A DNA stretch of 64,000 bases from Populus alba (lineage: Eukaryota > Streptophyta > Magnoliopsida > Malpighiales > Salicaceae). The notes under the pieces are model-generated. The model saw nothing but the letters and a program-made list of their open reading frames with translations, was not told the DNA's origin and did not search any database. Shown piece after piece: positions 12,501 through 25,361 of this stretch (positions are counted from its first letter, which is position 1; every line of letters begins with the position of its first letter). Made by a program: the position numbers and the translations under genes. Location of the stretch: positions 48,702,697 to 48,766,696 of the forward strand of contig NC_133284.1 of assembly GCF_005239225.2 (NCBI RefSeq), read 5' to 3'.

Positions 12501-14190
12501 TTTAGAGACAAAACTTCAATTTCTTTCATCCCTTCAAAAAACCTCTCTGGAACATTCAAGCCACGATCCAGTTCTAATAATACAACTTTGAGCTGTGGAC
12601 ATACCAATCCTTCAGGAAGTTCTGCTACTTTATTGCCCATTAACGAAATTGCTGTGCAACCTTCAAAGCTTTTACTGCACATTGGCCACTCCTTCAACCC
12701 AATGCCTGCCTTTACCATGAATCCATATTCTTTAGATGATGCTATCTGAATAGCAACATCACGAACCAAGTCATGCATTTTCACATGCTCTTCAGTTTCA
12801 GTGCCTAACAGCATACAACAATCTTTGAGGGTTTTTATTTCCACGTGAACTTTTTCCCTTGCATCTTCAATGGACTCCACATCTTGATGTAACCCGTAGC
12901 CAACTGCATATCTCGTCAAGTCCTCAATTGGAATGTTGTAATCTTCTGGAAATAAACAGCATAGCAAGAAACATAACTTGGTTTTCTCGTGCTTCAAATA
13001 ATCATAGCTCAACTTAAGACATGAATATGCATTTTTTTTGTTCACCAATTTGTTCCATGTGCCGAAATTGAGAGTTTCTGACCTCTGTGGACGCTACTTC
13101 CCACTCAACAGCAGATTTATCTCTTAGAGCCCTTCCCACTGTCACAAGTGCTATAGGCAGTCCTTGACATTCTCTCGCAACCTTCTTTGCCACTGTGTTC
13201 AAGGTAGAGTCCGCCTCATGTAAACCTGCATTGATTTTGAACAAAGCCCATGCTTCATTTTCTGATAAGAGACTTAAGAACACTTTTGGCTGGCACTCCA
13301 TATAAGAACATATGTCTTTGAGACGTGTTGTTAGAAGAATTTTACAACCCCTGTGAGCATCACCAAATGGGATCCCTATCTCTTTCAAGTTAATAACTTT
13401 CCAAACATCATCCAGGATTATAAGCATCTTCTTCTCTGTCTTCAGTCTCTGCCATAATCGATCTGCTCTCCCTTCTTTAGTCTTTTCGTCAAAATGCAGA
13501 CCTATACTATCTGCTATTCGATCCTGAATGTCCATGACATTTGGATTCTGGGATAGTGTAGCCATCAAAACTTCATCAAACAGCTGCGACTCTTTGGCTC
13601 TCCTGCCGACTTCTTTCACCAGGGTGGTTTTACCCACCCCTCCCATGCCGTACAGTCCAATCATATTGACGTTGTCATCTTCGAGAGCTTTCATAATCTG
13701 CTCGAAAGCTTCTTTTGACGATTCCGAGGGTGTGAGTCCCTCTGATGGAAGAAATTCTATGTCTTGAAGAGGTGCTTTGTGGGACACTTTGGGAAACTTT
13801 TTTGCCATTTTCTTCAAGCTTTCTCAAAGTCTCTGTCTTCTTTTCCAGTGCCTTGCTTAACTTGAATTGTCGCATCCAGTTTGGGCACCAAGTAAAGCAT
13901 TTGCCATTTTTTCCTTCTTCATTTTCCAAACGATTCACACCTTCAATTTCGTTTTTTGCATCTTCCAGCCATTTGTTGACATCAATCTCAATCTCTTCAG
14001 TATTCCTTTTAGCAACATCGACAGCATCTTGTAGACGATAGAGTGCCAAAGCCAGGCTCGTCATTTGTTCATTGAATTCTTGAACAAAATTGTTGAAACA
14101 GAACATATAACGGAACTGCTTGATTGCTGGTTCAACCAAGACTTCGGCTATCTTAGATACAATGGATCCACCAGCTCTTTCGATAGCCAT
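9595..14190 (-). pseudogene. CC-NBS-LRR disease resistance gene with five frameshifts
   Basis: This is an intracellular plant immune receptor of the RPS2/RPS5-like coiled-coil class. Exons on the minus strand are 14190-11066, 10488-9857 and 9738-9595, with clean GT-AG borders (CAA|GTAAGT, ATGCAG|GGC, GAG|GTGATG, TTTGCAG|GTA). Visible in order are an N-terminal helical region, the P-loop GMGGVGKTTL, kinase-2 LIILDDVW, RNBS-B KILLTTR, GLPL-type CQGLPIAL, RNBS-D CFLLCCLFPED, MHDLVRDVA, then a long LRR region. The last exon encodes a run of about a dozen Glu from a GAG repeat. The frame breaks at T6 13798-13803, T8 13032-13039, near 12176-12183, near 12126-12128, and G4 9946-9949. All are one-base length changes in short runs, and no in-frame stop was found between them. 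It may be a young pseudogene or a functional gene carrying assembly errors. The stop at 9597-9595 overlaps a good donor, so a further short exon at 9414-9390 is possible. Confidence 0.88.
9644..9679 (-). repeat. Coding (GAG)n microsatellite, poly-Glu
   Basis: CTC trinucleotides on the plus strand give consecutive GAG codons in the last exon of the resistance gene. They encode an acidic run just before the C-terminus. Length is likely to vary between alleles. Confidence 0.9.
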
Positions 14191-15589
14191 TTTCCACCAG
14201 TCTGAAAAATAAGAGAAATGAGAATAGTAATTTTATCACCTTAATTTGTGAAGATATAAGTGGAAAGCAATAAAATAGCGGGAGGAACAAAAGGATATTA
14301 ATATCTATCTATGCCAACGAGCAATTAATCCCTTGTCCCCTCATCTAAATCTCTATCCATGCCATCCACAAAAGTTACTTAGGGTGTTATCTCTTTTTTG
14401 AAGACTATAATATCTTCAAATTAATTTGTCATCAATCTTAAATTGTCATAATGCTGTTAATAAAATATAGAATATTGATATGGTTTCTATACATTTTAAA
14501 GACAGAATCTTTATGCCACAAAAGTATACCTTCAAATTCATTTATTTGAATAAAGTTCTGACTTTCCCAAATATATGAGAAAGGTACGTTTCTATAATAA
14601 TTTTTAAATTTGTTTTTACAGGATTGAAGACGATGAAGATTATATTGTTATTGGGTAGAGAATCAAAAAGTAAAGACAACTTGAAATTAAAATATTATTT
14701 ATGAAAAATAAACCATATAAATGTATGAAATAGCATGGTGAGAAAATATTTTACATAGAAAATATTTTTTAATAGTAGTGGTGATGGATGTCATGAGATG
14801 ACAATGATTGTGAAAAGGGTGCTGATGAGATAGCAATGATAACAAAAAAAGAGGTCATAGTGAGAAGGTAGTGGTGGCGGCAGCCATGATGGTAGTAAAA
14901 AAAAAATGGGGGAAATAAAATATGTTAGTGGTGGTAGTGAGATACAATAGTGTTGAAAGTCAAGATATAAGATAATAATTTTGTTAAATATTTTATTGGC
15001 AAGGATAAACATTCATAAATAAACAGAAGTTTTGAATTTTGCAATGCATGAGTAAATGTGATGAAGGTTGTGTGCCATTTGAAATGAAAGAAACTTTGCA
15101 AAGATATTACGTACCTCAATCATATGAATGATTGAATAAAAACTTTCTAGATGAGACTTTGATTTTATTTTAACTTGATATCATAATTTATCTACATGTT
15201 AATGATTGTTCATAATTTTTAAGCAAAATGCATAGTTTGATAGAAGTTAATAGGCACCTCAAAATAATATTTTGAATAGTAGATGTGATTTTCCAGTTTG
15301 ACAAGATTATTTTGATATTTTATATGATGTTTAAGAGAGATCGATACTACTTTATATGCTTGGATTGAACATATTTTATCAAGCTAGTTTGGAAAGTCAT
15401 ACGTTAATATTCAAGGTAAGACTTCACCTATAATTAAATGCAAGATTGTTAAAAAATGATGCCAATTATTTAATTGCACTATAATAGGCTATGTTGTCAA
15501 AATATAGATTTATATGCTTGGATTGAACATATTTTATAAACAATTGGAGATTTAATTGCTTGTTTAAGCTATATTGTGTGATATGGAGC
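14191..15589. other. AT-rich upstream flank of the resistance gene
   Basis: This holds the presumed promoter and 5' UTR of the minus-strand gene. About 14770-14950 is a purine-biased patch with repeated GTGGTG/GATGA words. No further exon, RNA gene or repeat border was identified. Confidence 0.4.
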
Positions 15590-16334
15590 TCCACAAAAAA
15601 GGATAAAACTAAAGTGATTACTGATAATGAGAACTCCATCTTTCCTAGTTTAAAAATTAATCAAAGGTTTGATGATAAAAACTATTGATAGATGATTAGA
15701 CTAAATATTAGGGCATGTAAATCTAAATTTTAGAGTTCATTAATAATGTTATTGTTAGTGAAATATGCTTTGTAGTAATTTGGTTCGTTAAATGTAGCAT
15801 TGATTTTATTCATGCAAAACATATGTATTATTAACAAAGATTTTCTTTATCTTTAATATTCATTTATATTTAATTAATGAATCTAATATTTAATTAATGA
15901 ATCTAGAGTAAAGATATAGTTCATGAGACAAAAAAGCTTTGCAAAAAAATCATAAAGTTATTATAATTATAAGATTCATATTGCATTAAAATATTGTTCC
16001 TAAATGTTCTAGGTCAATATTCTATTAAGACTGAACATTAATTAGAGCTATTGAGATTGGTGCATATTATGTTTTTTTTTTTATGAAAAGAAAAATTACA
16101 TATGTCTATGGAAAGTCTCATATAATAATTGTGTAAGTGATCCTTAAACTTGAGATAACTAAATATTATTGATTGTGAAATCATTGGCCCCGGTGGAACG
16201 AATTTTGAAAAAGAATCAATGACTATAATGTTGAGAACAAAAATGATTTAACAAAGCAGATATACTCCATGCTATAATATCTAAATAAAAACATTCTTGA
16301 TGAAGGGATAATAATTACACTGAGAAACTAGTTA
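15590..16334 (+). mobile_element. Decayed retrotransposon internal fragment
   Basis: At about 15625-15720 a broken frame reads like the start of a Copia gag (Pro-Ser-Leu...Asn-Gln-Arg-Phe-Asp then stops). The stretch 15770-16060 recurs at 17190-17460, with shared words such as AATATTCATTTATATT/AATATTCATTTGATTG, GAGATAAAGTTC/AGATATAGTTCATGAGA and AAAGTTATTATAATTA. Frames are too broken for a confident domain call. Confidence 0.4.
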
Positions 16335-17080
16335 CTGAAAGGTTAAGTCAAGTCACTTATGACTTTTATAATATTTAGGGGATCATGACAAGTTGCTAGA
16401 CATTGTACTTGATCTTCAAATATAAATCAATCAATTATTGAACAATTGGTCACACACATAAGAACCATTGGTCAGAAATTAAAATAAAATGATTAATCAA
16501 ATATGACTTGATTATAAATAAATTTTCAAAATTGAGGACTAGAATATAATTAATACAGGGGATTGCTATTCTAGACCTAGAAAAATCAAGTAGGGATTTT
16601 ATTCAATAAATTTATAAAATTATCCTAAAATAATGTATGCAATATTATTTAAGGAGCAAATTGATGTTTTTCTATTTATAGGGTTTTCAAGTTTTCCTAT
16701 AAATAGAATGGTATGCATATTATTTCATAAGAGAATGTGAGAAAAGTACGATACATAAACACCTAAAACAAAAAAACAAAAAAAACAAAAAAAGAGCTAG
16801 CACTCTAAGGTATATCAATCTCTCTCCTAAAAGGGTTTATGAGATTTCTCACTGGTCATTAGTGTGGATTACTATTAGAGATCGAATATTTGGTCGGCTT
16901 ATGATTTGCAACAACTCAGTGTTGAAGCAAATTTTCAAAGCCAAAAAGAATATATGTTCTTCAATTAATCTTTGCATAAACCCTCAACAACTCTAGATTT
17001 GTCTAACAGGATCGTTAGGACCCCCAAAATTTTTAAATTTACCGTTTTTACTATGTGTATGTATTTCAAGATACCCAACA
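16335..17080 (+). mobile_element. Degenerate Copia-type LTR (copy 2)
   Basis: This is similar to 1785-2553. It ends ATACCCAACA, followed by ATTATAGG where a primer-binding site beginning ATTGGTATC would be expected in a 5' LTR. TAGGACCCCCAAAATTTTTAA near the end is typical of the family. No matching second LTR was found in the correct spacing. Confidence 0.6.
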
Positions 17081-18240
17081 ATTATAGGTGAAGCCTAATG
17101 TTCTTATTGGAGCTTAAATATTCAGTTATGAATATATGCTTGTAGTATTTAGAAAAGAGCATGAAGTTCATATTAGTGTGTATGCCCAACAATTATAACT
17201 TTATTTCTTTTCTAATTAGGTGGTTGTATATGCCACTAACTTTATTCGTGCAATCAATATATTTAATATTCATTTGATTGTGATTAATAAATCTAAAGTA
17301 GAGATAAAGTTCTTAAGAAAAAAGATGCTTAGAAAATAAAGTTATAAAGTTGTGATAATTACAAGGTTTCTTAATATATCAAGACATTGTTCGTAGTGCT
17401 CCTAGTTAATGCTTTATTAATACTAGAAATTAATCAAAGTTGTTTGTCACACTAGATATCGCGGTGGCCTTCAAATTTCTAGGATCAAGAATAGACATCT
17501 AACATCTTGTTTTTAAAGAGGAAAAAGATCTGGTTTAAAAAGTCATTATCTACTATTATGATCACTAGAAACCTTAACCGTTTAGCAGAGATTATATGAT
17601 ACGAGACTTGTTAAGTAAAATAAAAGATAGTATCACCTTTAAAATATCCTGCCTGAGATAGGTTGTATTGCTGGTTTTGTTTTAAATTGCTAAAGATAAA
17701 GATTTGTTGTATTATATTTTTTATATCTGCCTATAATATTCCTGATTCTCGCACTAATAAATATTCAACTACAAATACTTGCAATACTGGTGTTGATAAA
17801 TATTATGTAACAAAAGAGTATGGTATTGTTGACTTTGGTGTCATTGAATATTGAGGATTCAAAATAATTCTCAATCTTATTGTCAATATTCCTAACTTTG
17901 ATGTTAGCAAACATCGAGAATATTTCTAATTCTGACATTAGTGAATATGAATATTCCTGACTCTAACTCCAGTGAATAAACCAGTAAAATTTGAATTGAA
18001 AGCAAAAGACATATTTTTGTTATTTTTTTAGAGGAAAAAAAAGATAGATATGTATTATATACTAGAATTGCATTTCACACTATAAGTCTACAACTCAATA
18101 CTAAGTAAAGTGGTTAAAAAAAAGTATGAGGAATCCACAAATAAATTTAAAAGGGTCCCCGAATTATTTTTAGAAACTTATTATATCTTAAAAGACCTGT
18201 TTGGCTAGATATCAAAAATAAATAAGACTAAAAAAGGGAA
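17081..18240. repeat. Retroelement debris and an irregular short-period repeat
   Basis: 17190-17460 repeats 15770-16060. From about 17730 to 17970 the words AATATTCCTGA, CTCTGACATTAGTGAATA and close variants recur every 30-40 bases in an irregular array. No gene is supported. Confidence 0.4.
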
Positions 18241-19020
18241 AAGGACATAAGGTTGTATTTTTTCAAATACACCCTTAACCGAAGGAAAATTAGGCCTGCT
18301 GAGCCTAAGGCCCAAGTCCAGCCCTGTCTCAACAGCTTTTGTCTCTCTTTTTTTATAGGCTAGATCTAGCCCAGCCATATGGGCTGGGCTTCATCCACCG
18401 GCCCAACTTGGTCACTAAGGTTGAACAGTCCTCCTTGGAACAACATCGCTTTTTCGGCTAAAATGGGTATCTTCATTTTCCCCCCTAAATTGGAAATATC
18501 TTTTTCCTTTTTAAAAAAAATTTCAACCCTGGATCAATGCAATTGGACCCTGGATTTGAGCGTCATTTACAAAATAGTTCTTGGTTTTAAATTTAATCAA
18601 TTCGGCCCTTAATTGACTCTTTAACTTCTAATTCTTTCAAAATTACCCCTGAAAAAATCAATTAACCCTCTTATTGTATCAACATCTATTCACTTTGGTC
18701 TCTAGAATTTAATTACTTGAAATTTTAACCCAAATTGACCCTGAACTTTGATATTTCTTTAATTAAGCCCCTGTTTTCATTAACTAAACTAATTCAAAGT
18801 TTAATTAAGTCCCTAAACTTATCAATTTTCCTAAGTTTTAATCAAATTGACATCCACATTTATACTTTCCTCCTTATTACTCCCTGAACCTTTAATTTGT
18901 GTTGTCTTGACCCAATTCTCAAAATATTTTTTCATTTGTTATTATTATTATTGTTATTATTATTGTTATTGTTATTGTTATGGAAATTTAAAAATTAGGT
19001 TATGACATTGTTGATATTGA
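18241..19020 (+). mobile_element. Probable Gypsy LTR fragment
   Basis: The stretch alternates runs such as TTTGATATTTCTTTAATTAA, AATTAAGTCCCTAAAC and TTGACCCTGAAC, a style typical of long plant Gypsy LTRs. It is preceded by GGCCCAAG/GCCCAGCC words and ends near GGTTATGACA after an ATT/GTT trinucleotide run (18941-18980). There are no coding domains, so the class is inference. Confidence 0.4.
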
Positions 19021-20010
19021 TACATATTTTTTTATTTTTAAAAAAAATAAAACAATCGTTCTCATAGGTTTAGGTGTAAAGAATATTTAAAATTAATATG
19101 TAGGTGTTTATTTAATGAAAAAACACGCTGAAATGACTTCCAAGAGGATTGTAAAGAGAATTTATTCTTGAAATGAATAGTGAGAGGAAAATAGAATTTG
19201 AAGAAGTTAAAGAACTATAAACTAACATCCAATTAGAACTTGAGCTAGAATATACAACATTGGATGCTTAACTTAAAGCTCAAGAAACACAATATTTTCA
19301 TAAATCTAATAGAAGATGTCATACACCAATGAGATATGGATTTTTCATAGAAGCTAAAAATGATGAGCTGCTCATACTTAATGAGCCTACCAATTACATG
19401 AAAGCAATATCTAATATTGATTTCATGAAATGACTCAAAAATATAAAATTCTAAATGGATTAAATATAACTTGGTTAATCAACCTAAATGGGTTAAATCC
19501 ACTAGATATAAGTGGATTTTTAGGAAACAGATTAATATAAATGGCAATGTATAGATGTACCAAGCCAAACTTGTTGCCAATAGTTACAAGTAAAGAAAAA
19601 GAATTGGCTTTGATGAAACCTTTTTGTTGGTAGCTATGTAAAAACCTTATTACTATAGCTATATGCTAATATTATGAATTCTAGCAAATAGATTTTAAAA
19701 ATGCATTCTTGTATAGGAATATTCATGAAGATATGTATATTACACTACTTAAAGGTTTTGAATCTAAAGAATTTCCCAATAAATTATGCAAGTTGTAAAA
19801 ATCCATTTAAAAACTTAAACAAGATTTAAAGAGTTTGAAATATCCATTTTGATGAGAAAAATTAAAAAGTGGTTTCATTAAAAATAGTTAAAATATTAAT
19901 AAGTACTTAAAAAGAATTAAGAAAATAGTTCATGGATATTCGAAAGCTAGATTTAAATTAGATATTGATAATAGCAAATCTTGGTCTAAATATATTTTTA
20001 CTCTAAATGG
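19021..20010 (+). mobile_element. Copia reverse transcriptase remnant
   Basis: Translated fragments between about 19480 and 19830 read as a decayed Copia reverse transcriptase: a region like YQAKLVA, then GFDET, then a DFKNAF-type block, NIHEDMYI and NKLCKL. Stops and frame changes interrupt it throughout. Upstream, 19060-19130 resembles 23960-24030, part of an LTR. Confidence 0.65.
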
Positions 20011-20894
20011 TGGTGATGTTATTGACCTATAGAGGCACACATCACATTTTTATATATTTTAATGATAACAAACAAAATAGAAAATGGACTAAAAATATAC
20101 TTGGTTGAGAATAAGCTTTACACATGTTTCATACGAAAATCACATCAATAAGCATGAAAGATTTCATGAAAAATAAATCAAAAAGCCCAAGAAGGAAGAA
20201 AAGTGAAGACTTAGTTTAATATTCATTTTAGTGCTTAATTTGTAAATCTTTATATCTTACTTGATGGTACAATTAAAATGAACTCACACACATCACTTTA
20301 CATACATTAAAGAATTGATATATTAGATGATCTAAGATAGATAGATGGTTCTAAGAATTCACCTAGATAAAATATGTTAAATATGGAATTATGCATGAGC
20401 CGTACGACCGCTTGTTCATCAGTGATGAACACTTGGAAATTTTGCGTGAACTAGATGACTAGTTGTTCATCACTGATGAAAACTTGAGGATTTTCTAAGA
20501 ATCTTTTGATTGATTAGCTTGACCAATCTGAACTGGTTGATTGTTTTACTTATTAGTAGGGTTCCAACGACGAGTTTTTCTTAGAAAAATTTATATAATT
20601 TGTCTAATTACAAAATTAGCAAGGGATTCCAAACATATATGATAAACAATCTACTCTAAGATAAAACTAAACAAAAGTATCAATCCTAGATCATACTCTA
20701 ACTAGTTCATGGATATTTGAATACTAGATTTGTTGAAGAATAGAAGGTTTATTTTGGGGATTTACATAATTCAAGACTCGTAGATCGAGATTCTTGGAAC
20801 CCTGATCAACCGATCAGCTAGTTGGTCTAAGTTGTTTGATCGGTTTGCTTGTTATTGCCAATCAACTAGTTAGTCTAAAGAGATTTAGGATCAA
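20011..20894. mobile_element. Retroelement spacer-like sequence
   Basis: There is no open frame. Repeated short words CATCAGTGATGAACACTTGG / CATCACTGATGAAAACTTG occur at 20418 and 20468, and GATCAACCGATCAGCTAGTTGG variants occur near 20805-20880. This kind of repeated ACCGGTCGACTGGTT-like spacer recurs at 22515-22550 and 22900-22960, beside the SIRE-type element, so it is probably part of that element. Confidence 0.4.
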
Positions 20895-23800
20895 GAAAGT
20901 ATGGGTACCAAAACCTTAACTTGATTTTTTGTATATAGGAATCAAAATAGTATAGGAAATGGTTTTTGGATAATGTTTGCTCAAATCATATAACTAGAGG
21001 TGACTCTTTATTTTCAAGCATTACCAAAATCAATGGTGGAAAAGTCACTTTTAGTTAAAAGTCTTCCTCATATAGCTTCTAAAAGAGAAACGTTATATGA
21101 TGAATATGGAACAATAATTAGAAATAAAGCTAGACTAGTTGCCATATGTTATATTCAATAAGGATACTTTTAGTTTAATTAAGAAGAATGTATTGATTAT
21201 GATGAAACTTTTACACTAATAGCTAGACTATAATCAATAAGGATATTTTTAGTCTATACTTGTCATGCTAACTATATACTTTTTCAAATGAATGTTAAAA
21301 ATGCATTTTTAAATGATTTTATCATGAAAGAAGTGTATGTTGAGCAACTTGGTTTTGAAAACTTTCATTTTTTTCAATCATGTTTTCAAACTTAAAAAAA
21401 AAACCATGTATGATTTAAAAGAAGCACCAAGAGCATATCCTTTCTTATTGATAATGGTTTTAGCTATGGCAAAATTATCTCCTCGTAAGAATTTTGTAAA
21501 ATGCATGGAAGATGAATTTAAAATGAGCATGATGGAAACATTGAACTTCTTCTTTGTATTGAAAATCAAATAAACAAGGGATGGCAACTTCATTAACCAA
21601 AACAAGTACATCAAAGATCTTCTAAATAGATTTCGGATGGAACATGTTAAAGTTGTCGATAACTTATGGGAACATCAATTAATCTTGATATAGATGAAAG
21701 TGGTAAGAATGTAGATATCACTAAATATCAAGGTATGATCAGAGATCTTTTATATTAATTGCAAGTAAACCTGATATCATGTTTTGTGTATATTTATGCG
21801 TAAGTTTTCAAGCTTTCCCAAAAAAATCACATTTAAGTGTTGTAAAATATATTATTATTATTTTTACTTTTTGCATAGTACTGTAGATTTAGAGTTATGG
21901 TATCTGAAAGGAAATGAGTTAAATTGATCACCTATTCGAACGTAGACTTTGCTGGATACAAGGTTGATAGAAAAAGTACTAGTAAAACATGTTACTTTTT
22001 AGTATTCTTACTAGTATCTTAGGCTAATAAGAAGTAAAACTCAGTAGCCCTATTAGCCACTAAAACATATTCATATATTGGCATGTAGTTTTTATGTACA
22101 AAGTTTATGGATGAAATAAATCCTAGAAGACTATTGACTTTATTTTTATCATATACTCATTAAGTGTGATAGCATTAGTGTTATAAGCCTTTATAAGAAC
22201 CTTATCCAACACTCAAGTACAAAACATATAGAAGTGAGACATCACTTTCAAATGGATCACATTGCAAAAGGAGATATTGTACTTAAGTTTATCAGCACAG
22301 AACACCAATTAGTATATATTCACAAAGCCTCTAAGTAAAGATCAATTTTGCAAAATACAAGGAATTTAAATGTTGCTCATGCTAAAGATGTGTGTGGTGT
22401 CTCCTATATGTATATGTTAATGGAAATAAGTTGGATATATTCAAGTGATGAAATGTATATTTGTGAGCATGAAATGTCTGGAAAATTTATTATGTTGCAA
22501 AATTTCGTTGACTATCCAAGCTCTGAGACGAACCGGTCGACTGGTTGATGCTAAACAAACATAGGACGACTATTGTATGAACAATAACCTTTTAAGATTT
22601 GAGTTAGATACCCTTTTAGAGTCAAAAGGGTGGACAAACTGGTATATTATACTAATGAAACATATCTGGATGATAAAATTTGAAAAATATTAGTTTTTAT
22701 GTGAACCATTCGATCGACTCATATAACTATATCAAATGGTTGGTCAGTTGAGCTAGATGATTGATAATGATGCTATTATCCATATTTTCAATTTTTAGCC
22801 CCTCGATTTTTTTCTTTTTAGATATAATTTTTTATATGGAAAGGATTTATTTTTAGTGTAAAGAAAGGATTTGATAGAATTTTAGGAAATTCTTAACTTG
22901 GGATGCAATCGATCGACCAGTTCAGCTTAACCCAAAACAATCAGTCGACCGGTTGCTCGACAATATATATATTTGTTATTTCTGAAACAAAATCAGAAAA
23001 TAAAACAGACCCTAACCCCGACTCTCTCTCAAACACTCACCAAAATCCATCCTCTTGATCACATTTTTAGCTTATTTCTTGAAGATTTAAGTACAATGGC
23101 AAGCAAGAAACGCATAAGAGATGTGGAATCAAGGAGTGAAAGGGTCAATGATCCAACCTCTTGCAAAGGTGATGATATTCAAAGATTTATAATAAGTCTA
23201 TTTCTAGAGAAAGAGGGTTAGGCAATGATCTCAATACTTTTGATATAAACACTATATTTTAGGAAATGGGTAACAGCATAATATATTATTTGAAGAAAGT
23301 TAGTTGTGTTTTTTTTTTTTTTTTTGCTAATATGAGGATAACAATGGAATCAAGGATTATAAATTGAGGATTTGTTGTTAAGACCTAGATTGCTACATAG
23401 GATAATAGCATACAATATATTACCAAAGAAAAGGCATTTTAATAGGGTAACTTTTATCAATATGTGCTTAATCGATTGCATAATTACAAGATGGCCAATA
23501 AATCTTATATATATTATGATTAGGAATATGATCATGCCACATGATCAAAAGCAAAAGTTTTTTCCTTATGGTCAAGCATTAACTTCTATTTTTTAGAATT
23601 TTACGATTACTTTGACGGATATGGATAGGAATCCATATTTAAAGCTCATGGAAATAGATAATAAGACCCTCACCAAGATGAAATATATGTTAAATAAGGA
23701 TGATGTTTGGGTTTCTCAGAACCAACTAAGAGTACATCCTGAAGAAAAAAAAACATGGTGATGCAGAAGAAGAGCAAGAGACTAGTAGTGATGACGAAAT

Positions 23801-23925
23801 TGAAGTTATGTCTAGTACAAGGAATTCAAGGATGAAGAGTTACCTAATATATTGCAAAAGATAGGGGGAGACATATTTTTATATCTAAGTTACATATTTA
23901 TTGTTATCATAAACAAATAAGAGAT
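20895..23925 (+). mobile_element. SIRE/Maximus-type Copia remnant with envelope-position ORF
   Basis: Order: a gag-pre-integrase-like scrap (about 20895-21065) joins directly to reverse transcriptase (about 21066-21900, with ARLVA and DYDETF blocks), so integrase is deleted. Then comes an RNase H-like region (about 21990-22390, with the terminal block around SPLSKDQF broken), a spacer rich in GGTCGACTGGTT words, and a second ORF region (about 22970-23830). Last are purine-rich tracts and a TGTTGACC LTR start at 23926. A separate ORF between pol and the 3' LTR is the hallmark of this Copia lineage. Many stops and shifts show it is dead. Confidence 0.7.
23096..23830 (+). pseudogene. Envelope-position / plant transposon protein ORF, broken
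   Basis: The frame starts at ATG 23096 with MASKKRIRDVESRSERV and stops after about 40 codons. Later pieces (23372-23596 and about 23597-23760) read like the conserved core of the 'putative plant transposon protein' family, with an INMCLIDCIITRWPINL block and an LPYGQALTSIF-like block (here FPYGQALTSIF). Its place between pol and the polypurine tract fits the second ORF of SIRE elements. At least three frame breaks are present. The family name is from memory and is a moderate call. Confidence 0.5.
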
Positions 23926-24200
23926 TGTTGACCTTTAGATTCTTTTATAAAAGAAAATAGATATTCTTATAGGTTGTGATATGAGGTATATTTGAAACTA
24001 ATATTTAGGTGTTTGTTTAATGACAAGTATATTGATTGCACAAAGATTCCATATGAAGAGATACTTGTGTATATGAAAAGACTCTTTTGATAATTTTGAA
24101 AGTGATTTTTAGTGATGCGAACCCTAGCAGAATTGAATGGAATTCGCGAACCCAAGTTCTATCTAATCCAAGTTTTTACTGAAAATAGGATGAGTTTATC
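23926..24200 (+). mobile_element. LTR start of the SIRE-type element
   Basis: TGTTGACC directly follows the purine-rich AAATAAGAGAT. The GTAGGTGTTTATTTAATGA-like block (here TTTAGGTGTTTGTTTAATGA) also appears at 19085-19115, so it is LTR-derived. The LTR runs only a few hundred bases before other sequence takes over at about 24110-24200. Confidence 0.5.
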
Positions 24201-24820
24201 ACAATGGAAGACCTGCTCCAAGGCAACAAGACTATAAACCAACCCAATCACAACGCCTACATCTGGAGATGAGCAAAAGGAGTATAAATTCACAACAAAA
24301 ATAGGTCAATTCTTTGAAGAGTTGAAAGTTCAATCAAGAACCAAGATTGACAACTAAAGGTCGGCAAAAACCATAATGTAATTAGCCAAAAAAAAAAAAG
24401 TGTGCTGAGAATTATTCTCAAGAGTATTTATACCCCAAGCCAAAAACCCTAATTTTTCTAATGGGTCACATATAAACCCAATTTAAATAATAATCAACCC
24501 AAGCTAAAACAAGACCAAACTAATTAAAATAAATAAAATAAACATGTCTAAAACCCAAACTAGTGTTTCCTCATAAAATAAAGAAAGTTTAATAGCTCAA
24601 CTAATTTAATAAGACAAGTTCGGTTATTCTCGTATTCTGTCTGGCAGCAGCAAATCCCAACTTCACATGAATAGTTCTTTCTCATCTTAAATAATTAAAA
24701 TGTGTGTCATGAACCGTTGGAAAGGTATGGAAGTCTAGTTTCCATACCAACTAGAATCACCTAAACATTCGACTTGTAGCTCGATTTATGATAAAACAAA
24801 AGGTAGCGAAAGGTCAAATT
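24201..24820. mobile_element. LTR-like sequence, class unresolved
   Basis: There is no open frame. The composition (ACCAAGATTGACAACTAAAG, CCCTAATTTTTCTAATGGG, CAAACTTGTTTTAATTAA-like words) resembles LTR or untranslated retroelement sequence, probably on the minus strand. No second copy in the window was found to confirm it. Confidence 0.3.
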
Positions 24821-25330
24821 GATTGAATCTAGTCTTCTTATCTCAATCCTTGTGTAATGATCTTGGTTCCTCCAATAAGCCCTTCGGCCACAACATTGCC
24901 ACTTTGAGCCACCATCAACGACAACACCACCACCGCCAGGTCAGCCTCATCTCCTCCTCTTCCTCCTTCTCCTCTTTCTCCTTCTTCTTATGCATCATTT
25001 GTCGCAGTCTCCATTGTTTTGTAAAGTGAACAATGGAGAGTTTTATCACTGTTCAATGGGTCAGACCAGGTCCAACCTAAATCAAAATGGTTGAGTCGGG
25101 TCTGGTCCAGTCCAAAAAAATATATAAATTTTTTTTTTTTCAAAAATCCTTTCAAAATTTATGATTTTCCTGCGTATTTTTCTATCAACTTTGCTTAATA
25201 TTGGTTTGTATTTTTATATTGTAAAGATACGAATCTGGTATTAAAATACCCCATTTTCTCTAAAATATTGTGAAAACTTTAAGAAAATGTCTTCTTTACA
25301 TGCATACGATTAAGTCTCTCAAAGATTAAA

Positions 25331-25361
<31 letters not shown>

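Noticed and set aside
13528..14041. Plus-strand frames opposite the NBS region
   Set aside because: They are antisense shadows of a strongly conserved coding region.
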